From: Micrococcales bacterium 31B
GTDB lineage: Bacteria; Actinomycetota; Actinomycetes; Actinomycetales; Dermabacteraceae
Reading direction: 5' to 3'
NCBI GenBank assembly: GCA_022803075.1
Contig: JAFFTF010000002.1
Coordinates: 522,507 to 586,506 of the forward strand
Length of the DNA: 64,000 bases
Each line of letters starts with the position of its first letter. Position 1 is the first letter of the stretch. Under the pieces are notes generated by a model. The model ran no database searches. It saw only the letters and a program-made list of their open reading frames with translations, and was not told the origin of the DNA. A program made the translations under genes and the position numbers. Shown piece after piece: positions 25,604 through 33,719 of this stretch.

Positions 25604-26950
25604 CTAGTGGTGGCGGGCGTGGGCGTCTTCGTCAGCGGGAACTTTGAGGGTCTTGGTGAGGAAGAAGGCGATGGCGTAGAGAATCACGAACGCCCACACG
25701 ACGGCCACGTTATTGTCGTTGCCAAACACGGCGTGCACGAGGAGCACGACACCCGAGCCGAGGAACGTCGCACCGCCCGCGGCCGTGGTGTACATGGCGA
25801 TCGCCGCGCCGCGGTCCTCCTCGGGCACGATGTTCGGCATGATGGCGCCCATGGGCACGAAGCCCGCGAGCATGATGCCGAACACGGTCGCGAGGATCAC
25901 GGTGATGGCGTAGCCGCCGCCCGAGCCGGAGCCGTCGGTGATGCCGCCGCCGACCCACTGGGGCACGTACCACCACAGCAGCAGGCCGATGGCCGAGCCG
26001 ATCACGCCGAAGTATTGCACGGTGCGGCGCCAACCGAACTTGTCGCCGAGCCAGCCGAAGAAGGCGTTGAACAAGATGTTGCCCGCGAAGATGATGGTGG
26101 TCATGAGCAGCCACTTGTCTTGGCCCCAGATGGCCGAGATGACGGCGGGCATGATGATCAGCATGCCGAACTCGGGCGCGGTGTTGATGAGGCGAACCCA
26201 GAAGCCGGCCATCACCTTGCGGTTGCTGAACAGCAGGCGCACGCCGCCGAGCAGCACGTAAGCCGAACTGTGGTCCTCGTGGGCCAGGCGGTCGTAGCCG
26301 TGGCGGTCTTTGACGAGGCCCAGGGCGAAGAACGTGCCGAGGCCGACGAGCACCATGGAGGCCCACATGGCACCCTGTTCGCCCGCGAAGCCGCCGCCGA
26401 ACAGGTTGATGAAGGCGATGCCGAACAGTGAGCCGATGGTGGGCAGGCCGCCCGTGAACATCACGTAGAACCAGCCGACGGCGGTGGCGTTCTTTTCACG
26501 CGGGGTGACCTTGTTGATCCAGACGAGAAAGGCGAACGCGAAGAGGGGGAACCCCATGCCGCGAAGGAAGTACGAGGCGAAGATGCCGAACTGGCTGCCG
26601 CCGAGAATCGAGAATTGCAGCAGGGCCTCGAAGACGAGCCAGCCGCCCGCGCCGATCATCATGACCTTGCGGGGGCCCCACAGGTCGCTGAGCGCGCCCG
26701 CGAGGTACGAGCAGATCAGCACCGAGAGGGAGTAGAGGGTGATCGTGAGGGTGACGAACTGGGGCACGGAGCCCTCGCGGTCGCCGCCGATGGCCTCGAT
26801 CAGGTGCGGGGTGATGAAGCCAGATTCGACTCCGTTGCCGCACATGAAGAGGAAGATGCCGACGAATCCCCATTTGATGGAACTGGGAATGCCGATGCGG
26901 TCGAGAAAGGTTTGCGGCGAGGTCGAGCCCGCGGTGAGTTTCGTAGTCAT
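25604..26950 (-). CDS. MFS transporter, polyol/sugar uptake
   Basis: A 448-residue major facilitator with 12 predicted helices. Helix 1 begins IKWGFVGIFLFMCGNGVESG, and the cytoplasmic loop after helix 2 reads LSDLWGPRKVMMIG, the usual MFS loop-2/3 signature. A long central loop precedes helix 7 (FSNRKVMAGFWVRLINTAPE). The type recalls polyol permeases such as RbtT-like carriers. It lies between the zinc alcohol dehydrogenase and the kinase in the leftward polyol operon, so it should import the polyol. The ATG at 26950 is preceded by AAGGACACC. Hairpins flank it on both sides, suggesting segment-specific mRNA levels. Confidence 0.88.
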   Translation of the reverse strand: MTTKLTAGSTSPQTFLDRIGIPSSIKWGFVGIFLFMCGNGVESGFITPHLIEAIGGDREGSVPQFVTLTITLYSLSVLICSYLAGALSDLWGPRKVMMIGAGGWLVFEALLQFSILGGSQFGIFASYFLRGMGFPLFAFAFLVWINKVTPREKNATAVGWFYVMFTGGLPTIGSLFGIAFINLFGGGFAGEQGAMWASMVLVGLGTFFALGLVKDRHGYDRLAHEDHSSAYVLLGGVRLLFSNRKVMAGFWVRLINTAPEFGMLIIMPAVISAIWGQDKWLLMTTIIFAGNILFNAFFGWLGDKFGWRRTVQYFGVIGSAIGLLLWWYVPQWVGGGITDGSGSGGGYAITVILATVFGIMLAGFVPMGAIMPNIVPEEDRGAAIAMYTTAAGGATFLGSGVVLLVHAVFGNDNNVAVVWAFVILYAIAFFLTKTLKVPADEDAHARHH

Positions 26951-27049
26951 GGTCCTGGTGTCCTTCGTGAGGGACCCTCGGCGCCTTCGACGAGAGCGAT
27001 TACTACATGATGTGGTTTCGCGTGCGGACTGCGTTGCCCGCGGCGGGAG

Positions 27050-27076
27050 CGGGGGGCGGCACGGAGCCGCCCCCCG
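27050..27076 (-). terminator. Hairpin after the alcohol dehydrogenase gene
   Basis: An 11-bp perfect GC stem (27050-27060 and 27066-27076) with loop ACGGA, eight bases after the dehydrogenase stop. It is the third such stem in this operon and probably a partial terminator that sets dehydrogenase above carrier expression. Confidence 0.5.
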
Positions 27077-27083
27077 GGAGTCG

Positions 27084-28178
27084 CTACGGCAGCAGGGATA
27101 CCTTGACGGAGGAGCCCGCGGTGTCGCCCACGAGGTCGATGCCCTCCTGGAACTTGTCGAGGGGGAACTGGTTGGTGCAGATCTCGTCGAGAGGCAGGAT
27201 GCCGCTCTCGATCAGCTTGATGGCGGCGGGCCAGCAGTGGGGGCCCAGATGGGCGCCGCGCACGTCGAGCTCTTTGTCGTCCGAGATGATCGACCAGTCG
27301 ACGGTGACGTCGGAGCCGAACACGGAGTATTCGACGTAGCGGCCGAGTTTCGCGAGCAGGTTCAGGCCCTGACCGACGGCGCTGGGGTGGCCCGTGCCCT
27401 CGATGTAGACGTCGGCGCCGTAGCCGTCGGTGAGGTCTTTGACGATCTGGACGGCGTCTTCGTTCAGGATGTTGATGGTGAGGTCGGCGCCGCACTTCTT
27501 GGCGAGTTCGAGCTTCGCGTCGCTCGCGTCGAGGGCGATGATCTTCAGGGGGTTCTTCTGGCGGGCGCCGGCCACCATGCCGAGGCCGATGGGGCCGCAG
27601 CCCGCGATGACGACGACATCATTGAACTGAATGTCGGCGCGCTCAACGGCGTGCAGCGAGCACGAGAGCGGCTCGGCGAAGGCCGCGTGGTGCGGCGGGA
27701 TCGAGGAATCCACCTTGTGGGGCAGGGCCTTGAAGGGAACGATCAGGTATTCGGCCATGGCGCCGTTGTAGTTGCGGAACCCGAACATGTCGTGGGGGCC
27801 GCACATCCAGTACTGGCCGCGCAGGCAGTAGCGGCACTCCCAACAAGGCACGATCTGCTCGCACGCAACGCGGTCGCCCACCTGCACGCCGTGGCGTTTC
27901 AGGGCGACCTCGTCGGCCTGCACGATGGTGCCCACGAACTCGTGGCCGGGTACGACGCCGGTCTGGGCCCAGGCGGGGCGGTTCTCGTCGCCCCAGAACT
28001 TCGCGGCACCGTGGTAGCACTTGAGGTCGGAGGCGCAGATGCCCACGGCCTCGACCTTCATGAGCATTTCACCCTCGGCGGGGGTGGGTACCGGGATAGT
28101 TTCGAGTCGGTAGTCTTCGGGGCCGTGGTTGATGACGGCGGTCATGGTCTCGGGTACTGCGGCAGCGTTCTCAGCCAT
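27084..28178 (-). CDS. Zinc-dependent alcohol dehydrogenase, polyol type
   Basis: A 364-residue medium-chain dehydrogenase. The catalytic zinc site is given by GICASDLKCYHG (Cys) and PGHEFVGTI (His, Glu). The structural-zinc loop has four cysteines (CEQIVPCWECRYCLRGQYWMC, read as CxxxxxCxxCxxC plus), and the cofactor loop is IAGCGPIGLGMVAGA. It is the first gene of the operon ending at 22434. The ATG at 28178 has GGAGACCTCA upstream. In M. smegmatis an erythritol/L-threitol dehydrogenase of this family feeds an erythrulose kinase, and the gene set here is parallel; sorbitol or threonine dehydrogenase-like activity is the alternative. Confidence 0.88.
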   Translation of the reverse strand: MAENAAAVPETMTAVINHGPEDYRLETIPVPTPAEGEMLMKVEAVGICASDLKCYHGAAKFWGDENRPAWAQTGVVPGHEFVGTIVQADEVALKRHGVQVGDRVACEQIVPCWECRYCLRGQYWMCGPHDMFGFRNYNGAMAEYLIVPFKALPHKVDSSIPPHHAAFAEPLSCSLHAVERADIQFNDVVVIAGCGPIGLGMVAGARQKNPLKIIALDASDAKLELAKKCGADLTINILNEDAVQIVKDLTDGYGADVYIEGTGHPSAVGQGLNLLAKLGRYVEYSVFGSDVTVDWSIISDDKELDVRGAHLGPHCWPAAIKLIESGILPLDEICTNQFPLDKFQEGIDLVGDTAGSSVKVSLLP

Positions 28179-28241
28179 TGAGGTCTCCGTTTTCTGGTTC
28201 CATACGTCGGTGGTGGATGCGTCCATCTTTGCGCACCGCCT

Positions 28242-28267
28242 GAACAGTTGTCAAGAACGTTTGTTCA
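28242..28267. promoter_or_regulatory. Tandem GAAC-N4-GTTC operator pair
   Basis: GAACAGTTGTCA (28242-28253) and GAACGTTTGTTC plus A (28255-28267) lie next to each other, 65-90 bases upstream of the dehydrogenase start codon. The second is a perfect GAAC-N4-GTTC dyad; the first has one change. A third copy is at 28429-28441, close to the divergent regulator gene. The arrangement fits DNA looping by a tetrameric SorC-type regulator. Confidence 0.65.
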
Positions 28268-28428
28268 AGATTTTTTTTCGGGACACTCCGTTGGCCCGCT
28301 CTCGCGCAGGCTTCCGTACCAGCGGGCCACGTCGGCGTCCAAAACCCGCGCACAATGGCACGCTACACCCCGCGAGACGTCGATATCAGCCATAGGCACG
28401 AATGCATAAATAATTGAACGCATGGATA

Positions 28429-28441
28429 GAACACTTGTTCA
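28429..28441. promoter_or_regulatory. GAAC-N4-GTTC operator near the SorC gene
   Basis: GAACACTTGTTC plus A repeats the element found at 28255-28267, with the same TTGTTCA right half. It lies 120 bases before the chosen regulator start at 28560 and would be inside the gene if translation began at 28422, which argues against that longer start. The rest of the 28179-28559 gap holds no other gene; promoter boxes were not assigned. Confidence 0.6.
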
Positions 28442-28559
28442 CGAGCGCCCCTTTGCCTATACTCGCAGAGGGACGATCCATGATTACGGTGTGCAAGCAA
28501 CGATGCGCGAGCACCCCACGATTCACACATTCACTCCACTCCACAAGGCGGGTACTTGC

Positions 28560-29501
28560 ATGCTCGACGATGCACGATTTCCACTCGCTCAACTTCACCG
28601 TGCGGCGCAGATGTACTACCTCGAAGACCGCACACAGGCGCAGATTGCCGACGCGCTCAGCGTGTCGCGCCCCACGGTCTCTCGACTCCTCGCGGAGTCG
28701 CGCCGCATCGGCCTTGTCAGCATCCAGGTTCTCGACCCGTTTGCGGAAGACCTCACCGCACTGGCTGCACGATTAGCAACGGCCCTCGGCTTGGATCGCT
28801 GCTACCTCGCTCAATCGATGGATCCACGATCCCCCTGGCCCGCCATCGCGGCGCCCCTCGAGGCGGTTTTTCACGACTTGAACCTCTCCCCCGGCGACGT
28901 AGTCGTGACCGCCTCGGGTCAGATGACCTACGCCGTCGGCCGCGGCGATCTGCCCCAACACGTCGGCACCATAGTCGTGCCCACCGTCGGCGGCCAGAAC
29001 GAACCCGAACCGTGGCACCAGGCCAACGAAATCGCCCGCAGTTGGGCCGAACGCCTGGGAGGGCGCCCCGCCTTCATCTATGCCCCCGCCCTGCCGAGCG
29101 CCGCGATGCACGACTTGCTCATGCAAGACTCGGAATACCTGCGCATCGAGCGCCTGTGGGGCCAGGCGAAGGCCGCCTTTGTCGGCGTGGGCGCCCCACC
29201 CTCGCAGCGCACGTCGATCTCGCGGGCCATCAACACCGGCGATGCGGGCCTCGGCTCGGCGCGCGGCGACGTTTGCCTGCACTTCTTCGACCAGCATGGC
29301 GAGCCCGTCGAGTTTACGAATTCAGACCGCATGATTCGCATCCCCCTCGGCATCCTGAAGGCCATTCCCTTCACGATCGCCCTCGCGGCGGGCGACGACA
29401 AGGTCGAATCCATCGTCGGCGCGAGCCGCGGCGGCTACATTCGCCGGCTCGTAACGGACGCTCCGACGGCCCGTTCCCTGCTGCAGCTACTGGGCGCGTA
29501 A
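28560..29501 (+). CDS. SorC/DeoR-type sugar-binding transcriptional regulator
   Basis: A 313-residue regulator. The N-terminal helix-turn-helix (about residues 13-45: HRAAQMYYLEDRTQAQIADA then SVSRPTVSRLLAESRRIG) is followed by a SorC-type sugar-phosphate-binding domain with VVTASGQMTYAVG, FVGVGAPP and the terminal VESIVGASRGGYIRRLVTD. ATG 28560 is chosen because it is the last start before the HTH and keeps the operator at 28429 outside the gene; earlier in-frame starts (28422, 28503) exist. Family members respond to phosphorylated sugars, here probably erythrulose phosphate or a related intermediate. It is divergent from the polyol operon and is its likely regulator. Confidence 0.87.
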   Translation: MLDDARFPLAQLHRAAQMYYLEDRTQAQIADALSVSRPTVSRLLAESRRIGLVSIQVLDPFAEDLTALAARLATALGLDRCYLAQSMDPRSPWPAIAAPLEAVFHDLNLSPGDVVVTASGQMTYAVGRGDLPQHVGTIVVPTVGGQNEPEPWHQANEIARSWAERLGGRPAFIYAPALPSAAMHDLLMQDSEYLRIERLWGQAKAAFVGVGAPPSQRTSISRAINTGDAGLGSARGDVCLHFFDQHGEPVEFTNSDRMIRIPLGILKAIPFTIALAAGDDKVESIVGASRGGYIRRLVTDAPTARSLLQLLGA

Positions 29502-29502
29502 A

Positions 29503-30270
29503 TCAGGGGGCCGCCGGCTGGGGTCCTGACTGCAATTCAAGCTGGCTCCAATAACTTGCTGAGACCACAATGTTGTCTACGCCGTGTTGCCGCGTGTACT
29601 CGTCAACGAATTCTTGTACTTCTGCCACATCGGGGGTCTGACGCGGTGTTTCGCTCTCGGGGCGAATACCCGTGTAGCCAACCTGCGACCCCCAATGGTT
29701 GTAAGAGTCATCCCCGACACCGACGAGGATGTTGCCATCGAGGCTTCGAGTAATGCCGAAACCTGCGCCGTCGAATCGCACGCCGAGAGCCTGCACCAAC
29801 TAAGCTTGCTGCGCCAACAGTTCCGTCTCGCTGTAGCCCGTGTTCTCCACAAAGATGAGCGGCACGGGCAACTCGCCCGTGATCATGCCGAACACCTCAT
29901 CCGGCACGCTGCCGCTAAAGCCCACGTAGGGCGTTTTGCCCACCGCTACGAAAGACACTTGATCATGGAATTTTTGCTCGATGTCCACCACCAGGTCTCG
30001 AACCGGCAAGGTACGGCGGAACTCGACCATGAGCTCGGCCTCCGTTTTTTCTTCCAGAGGAATCACGGGGGCCACAAAGTCATGAATCTGCACCACGCTC
30101 ACGCCAGGGATAGCGCTGGTTCGTGACACCGAGGGAACGTCGGGCGCGGCAGCCACGCTCGTCGACGCACTCGTAGCACACACCGCTGACACGACCGCGA
30201 GGCCGAGCACCACCTGGACTTTACGAAGTCTCAAGGATTCGGTTATCCAGAAAAAAGGCCCGGCAACCAC
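29503..30270 (-). pseudogene. Secreted protein gene split by an in-frame TAG
   Basis: Two open segments, 30270-29803 and 29799-29503, are in the same frame and separated only by a TAG codon (29800-29802). Read through, they give about 255 residues: a signal peptide (VVLGLAVVSAVCATSAS, then VAAA), a segment YVGFSGSVPDEVFGMI, then ENTGYSETELLAQQA-stop-LVQALGVRFDGAGFGITRS. The flow across the stop is smooth and helix-like, so this is probably one gene with a nonsense mutation rather than two. The pattern recalls the propeptide region of secreted actinobacterial serine proteases, but no catalytic domain is present. The start is GTG at 30270 after GGGGAG, or TTG at 30234. A sequencing error remains possible. 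Confidence 0.6.
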
Positions 30271-30294
30271 ACGCTCCCCCTGCGAAGAGACCCA

Positions 30295-30332
30295 AGCGGG
30301 GGCCGCAGCGACTGGTCGCTGCAGCCCCCGCT
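30295..30332 (-). terminator. Terminator downstream of thioredoxin gene
   Basis: Arms of 17 bases (30295-30311 and 30316-30332, one mismatched pair) with loop CTGG. It lies 37 bases after the thioredoxin stop codon on the minus strand, before the broken secreted-protein gene. No U-tract, but stem length and position are typical. Confidence 0.65.
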
Positions 30333-30368
30333 GCGTGATGAGTTCAGATGCGCTTCGCGCGCGTCACC

Positions 30369-30731
30369 TTAGGCCTGCTGCTGCTGAGCGTACTGCTCGC
30401 GCACGACCTCCATGTCGAGACCCTTGACCTGCTCGATCAACTGGTTCAGGGCCGGAGCGGGCAGGGCGCCCGGCTGGCCGAAGACCGGAATGCCGTCGCG
30501 GTACGCGACGATCATGGGAATCGAGGTGACGCCGTACTTTGCAGCGAGTTCCTGCTGGTCCTCGGTGTCGACCTTGCCAAACTTGACGTCGCCGTGTTCC
30601 TCGGAGGCCTTCTCGAAGATGGGGCCAAAGCGCTTGCACGGGCCACACCATTCGGCCCAGAAGTCGAGCAGAACAATGCCGTCCTTCACGGTTTCGTCGT
30701 GGTTTTCCGTGGTGATATTCGTAGTTGCCAT
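30369..30731 (-). CDS. trxA: Thioredoxin
   Basis: A 120-residue thioredoxin fold protein with the classical active site FWAEWCGPCKRF (Cys29 and Cys32), the cis-proline loop GVTSIPMIVAY and the buried Asp in LLDFWAEW. It should reduce disulfides in cytoplasmic proteins. The C-terminus ends in a run of glutamines (REQYAQQQQA), which is unusual but harmless. It lies 75 bases downstream of hisS on the same strand and is followed by a strong hairpin, so it probably has its own promoter or shares that of hisS. Confidence 0.95.
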   Translation of the reverse strand: MATTNITTENHDETVKDGIVLLDFWAEWCGPCKRFGPIFEKASEEHGDVKFGKVDTEDQQELAAKYGVTSIPMIVAYRDGIPVFGQPGALPAPALNQLIEQVKGLDMEVVREQYAQQQQA

Positions 30732-30806
30732 GCTCGGTCAACACCTTCTTCGCTGGGATTATTCCGAGCCCGCGCGGCCACCGCCGCGGCGCTCGTCACA
30801 CGCGAA

Positions 30807-32174
30807 TTACTCGTTCGCGCCGGTCTCTTTCAGGGTAACGGAGGGCTTCAGATCGGCCACGGGGGGTTCCCACGCAGCGGGCGACGCGGCCTCCTGCTCC
30901 CCCGAGCGAATGTCCTTCACGGCGTGCGTGCCGTCCTCCTGCATGATCCACACGAACGGAATCCCGCGGCGGTCGGCATGACGAATCTGCTTGCCGAACT
31001 TCGCCGCGCTCGGCGACACCTCCGCCGCGATCCCCCGCGCGCGCAACTGAGCGGCCACGCGCGTCGACTCCAACCGCGACTCCTCGGCGCTCACCGCCAC
31101 CAGCACCACGGTCGGCACCTTGCGCGAGGCCTCGACGAGGCCCTGGCTGATGAGCCGCGACACGAGACGCGAGACGCCGATCGAGAGCCCCACGCCCGGA
31201 TACGTCTTCTTGCCGTCGGTCGCGAGCTGGTCGTAGCGGCCGCCCGAGCAGATCGAACCCAGCGACTCGTGACCGTTCAGCACCGTCTCGTAGACGGTGC
31301 CCGTGTAATAGTCGAGCCCGCGCGCAATAGAGAGATCGGCCACCACCACGCCCGGGTTCAGTTCCGCTGCGGTCGCGAGCACGCGTTCCAGCTCCGCGAG
31401 GCCCTCCTCGAGCATTGCGTCGGTGACTCCGTGCTCGCCCGCCAGCGCCCGCACCTGCGCCACAAAGGAGGTGTCTGCCGTACGGATGCTCGCGAGCGCG
31501 AGGCACGCCGCGACCTGCGACTCGTTCGCGCCCGCCTGCTGCTCCAGCTGCGTGCGCACCCCGTCGGGGCCGATCTTCTCGAGCTTGTCGATCACCCGCA
31601 GCACCGCCGCCGTGTCGTCGAAGCCCAGGCCGCGGTAGAAGCCCTCCACGATCTTCCGATTATTCACGCGAATGGTGAATGACGGGATCGGCAGCGCTGC
31701 GAGCGCGTCGGCCATCACGAGCGGCAGCTCGACCTCGTAGTGGAACGGCAACTCCCCCTCGGCCACCACGTCGATGTCGGCCTGGTAGAACTCGCGGAAC
31801 CGACCGTCCTGGGGCCGCTCGCCGCGCCACACCTTTTGAATCTGGTAGCGCTTAAACGGAAAGTCGAGGTGCCCAGAGTTTTCGAGCGTGTAGCGCGCGA
31901 ACGGCACGGTGAGGTCGAAGTGCAGGCCGAGTTGCTTCGCGGGGTCGGCCTCGTCGTCGCCGGGCTCGGCCTGCAGTCGACGCAGCACGTAGACCTCTTT
32001 GTCGATCTCCCCCTTGCGCACGAGCTCGCTCAGCGGTTCGACGGCACGCGTCTCGATTCCCGCGAACCCGTGCAATTCAAACGTGCGGCGCAAGATGTCG
32101 AGCACGTGTTGCTCAACGATGCGCCCCTCGGGTAGCCATTCGGGAAAACCGGAAAGCGGGCGGGGTCGGGCCAT
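30807..32174 (-). CDS. hisS: Histidyl-tRNA synthetase
   Basis: A 455-residue class II aminoacyl-tRNA synthetase. Motif 2 is in RYQIQKVWRGERPQDGRFRE, the histidine-A sequence is SIARGLDYYTGTVYE, and motif 3 is in GVGLSIGVSRL. The C-terminal anticodon-binding domain follows (VLVAVSAEESRLESTRVA onward). Typical bacterial HisRS is 420-450 residues, so the length is normal. It starts MARPRPLSGFPEWLPEGRI with AGGAG upstream. It lies 119 bases downstream of the metallo-hydrolase gene in the order normally found next to rel in actinobacteria. Confidence 0.96.
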   Translation of the reverse strand: MARPRPLSGFPEWLPEGRIVEQHVLDILRRTFELHGFAGIETRAVEPLSELVRKGEIDKEVYVLRRLQAEPGDDEADPAKQLGLHFDLTVPFARYTLENSGHLDFPFKRYQIQKVWRGERPQDGRFREFYQADIDVVAEGELPFHYEVELPLVMADALAALPIPSFTIRVNNRKIVEGFYRGLGFDDTAAVLRVIDKLEKIGPDGVRTQLEQQAGANESQVAACLALASIRTADTSFVAQVRALAGEHGVTDAMLEEGLAELERVLATAAELNPGVVVADLSIARGLDYYTGTVYETVLNGHESLGSICSGGRYDQLATDGKKTYPGVGLSIGVSRLVSRLISQGLVEASRKVPTVVLVAVSAEESRLESTRVAAQLRARGIAAEVSPSAAKFGKQIRHADRRGIPFVWIMQEDGTHAVKDIRSGEQEAASPAAWEPPVADLKPSVTLKETGANE

Positions 32175-32292
32175 GAATACTGCTCCTTGCGGGATTGGTC
32201 TTAAAAAATTGTAGGCGCGCGGCGCACGCTATTTTTCGGGCGGACGCCGCGGGGCCCACACCCGGGTCGCCCCGCGCTCGCCTCCTGGTTGT

Positions 32293-33075
32293 TTAGCGGA
32301 TGCTCCACAGGTGGGGGTTCGTGCTGAGTTCGTGGTCGACTCGGCTCGTGGGGCCGTGGCCCGGAAGCACGGCATGGGTTTGCGGTAGCTCGGAGATCAC
32401 GCTGAGCAGCGTTTCGCGCATGACGGCCTCGCTGCCCCCGTGCAGGTCGCACCGGCCAATGGACCCGGCAAACAGCACGTCACCGGTAAAAATCAGCCCC
32501 GCGGCGTCCGCAATGGGGCCAGCAATGGAGCCGCCATTAACCTCAATAAGGCCCGGGCCGATCTCGAGATCGGCCCAGGGAATGTCGAGGGCGTACAGGG
32601 TAGAACCCTCGGTGTGACCGGGCGCGAGAATCGACCGCAGGTGCCAATCACCGAGATCAACCACCTCGTCGGCGCACAACTCGCGCACGCGACCGGGGGC
32701 ACGCCACGAGATCTCCCCGCGCGAGGCCTTAAACATGTCGATGAACGGCTGCGGCAACTGCGAGACCGGGTTCTCGAGGCGGTACGCGTCACCCGCCCCG
32801 ATCACCACGGGTACGCCCCAGGCGCGCACGAGGGGCGCAATGTCGGCGACGTGATCGAGGTGCCCGTGTGAAATGAGGACCGCCGCGAGGCCCACCCCCC
32901 GCGACTCCAGCAACTTAGCGACGGGTTCGGCCACGTCAAAGCCGGGGTCCACGACGAGGGCCTCACCATTCGGGTGAATGAGTACGTAGCAATTGGCGGC
33001 GAGCACCGGCGAGACAATGACGTCAAGGTAGCCGCGGGGCGTGGGTTCCCCGGGCTGGTGGTCTGAGGTGTGCAT
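32293..33075 (-). CDS. MBL-fold metallo-hydrolase (glyoxalase II-like)
   Basis: A 260-residue zinc hydrolase. The metal motif HGHLDH (His70, His72, Asp74, His75) is complete. Further ligands are in APGHTEGSTLYAL and FTGDVLFAGSIGRCD, and the C-terminal LPGHGPTS supplies the last histidine. It resembles the YcbL/glyoxalase-II-like hydrolases conserved beside hisS in actinobacteria; the physiological thioester or other substrate is unknown. It is divergent from the cyclophilin-like gene at 33114, with only 38 bases between start codons. Confidence 0.88.
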   Translation of the reverse strand: MHTSDHQPGEPTPRGYLDVIVSPVLAANCYVLIHPNGEALVVDPGFDVAEPVAKLLESRGVGLAAVLISHGHLDHVADIAPLVRAWGVPVVIGAGDAYRLENPVSQLPQPFIDMFKASRGEISWRAPGRVRELCADEVVDLGDWHLRSILAPGHTEGSTLYALDIPWADLEIGPGLIEVNGGSIAGPIADAAGLIFTGDVLFAGSIGRCDLHGGSEAVMRETLLSVISELPQTHAVLPGHGPTSRVDHELSTNPHLWSIR

Positions 33076-33113
33076 GGTACGAGGGTAGCCGCCTGATTAG
33101 TTAGGCTTGATGG

Positions 33114-33719
33114 GTGTCTACATCTCGAAAGCCCTTCTCGCACCTGAAGCGCTGGCAAAAGGTCACCCTGGTCGTGGTGGTCTCGTGCATGGTGCTGACG
33201 CTCGTGGGGTCAAGCCTTGTGGGCCTGATGAATAGGGGCACGGGCTCGACCGCCGTGTTTTCGACCTCGGTGGGCACGTTTGAAGTGGAACTCGATTCGG
33301 GCGCCGCGCCGCAGGGCACGGCAGCCGTGGAGACGCTGATCGCGCAGGGTTTTTACACGCAGAAGTTGTGCTACGGGCTCACGGCCGAGCAGCAGTCGGT
33401 GCTGTATTGCGGGCTGACGGTGTCGGGGCCGCCCGAGGCGAACCTGACTCTGCCCGTCGAGAATGTCCCATCCAACGAGACGTACCGGGCGGGCGACGTC
33501 GTTTTAGACCGGCAATCGAATAACGGGCTCACTGTGACCGGCGGATTGTTTATTGTTTACAAGGACGTAAAAATACCGACGCAAGATACCAAGGGCTACA
33601 CGGTCGTTGGTAGGGTCACCAGCGGGTTCGAGCTACTTGAGAACTTCGCTACAACTAATGGCACTGCCTCGCTCAATGGGGGCACTGCCATCACTATTGA
33701 GGGAGTGAACGTCAGATGA
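33114..33719 (+). CDS. Membrane-anchored cyclophilin-like protein, degenerate core
   Basis: A 201-residue protein with a GTG start. A short cytoplasmic N-terminus is followed by one membrane segment (KVTLVVVVSCMVLTLVGSSL) and an outside domain with the cyclophilin layout: TSVGTFEVELDSGAAPQGTAA, GFYTQKLCYGL, GGLFIVYKD and VVGRVTSGFELL. In active cyclophilins the stretch after GFY is T-x-FHR-V with a catalytic arginine and a downstream QGGD; here it reads TQKLCYGLTA and YCGLTVSGPP, so the catalytic Arg and Gln are missing. The position between rel-linked genes is where actinobacteria keep a peptidylprolyl isomerase. A structural or binding role may remain. It overlaps the DUF349 gene by four bases. 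Confidence 0.78.
   Translation: MSTSRKPFSHLKRWQKVTLVVVVSCMVLTLVGSSLVGLMNRGTGSTAVFSTSVGTFEVELDSGAAPQGTAAVETLIAQGFYTQKLCYGLTAEQQSVLYCGLTVSGPPEANLTLPVENVPSNETYRAGDVVLDRQSNNGLTVTGGLFIVYKDVKIPTQDTKGYTVVGRVTSGFELLENFATTNGTASLNGGTAITIEGVNVR

Noticed and set aside
28422-28559. Longer N-terminus for the SorC-type regulator
   Set aside because: It would place an operator copy inside the gene, lacks a ribosome site, and adds residues not found before the helix-turn-helix in the family.
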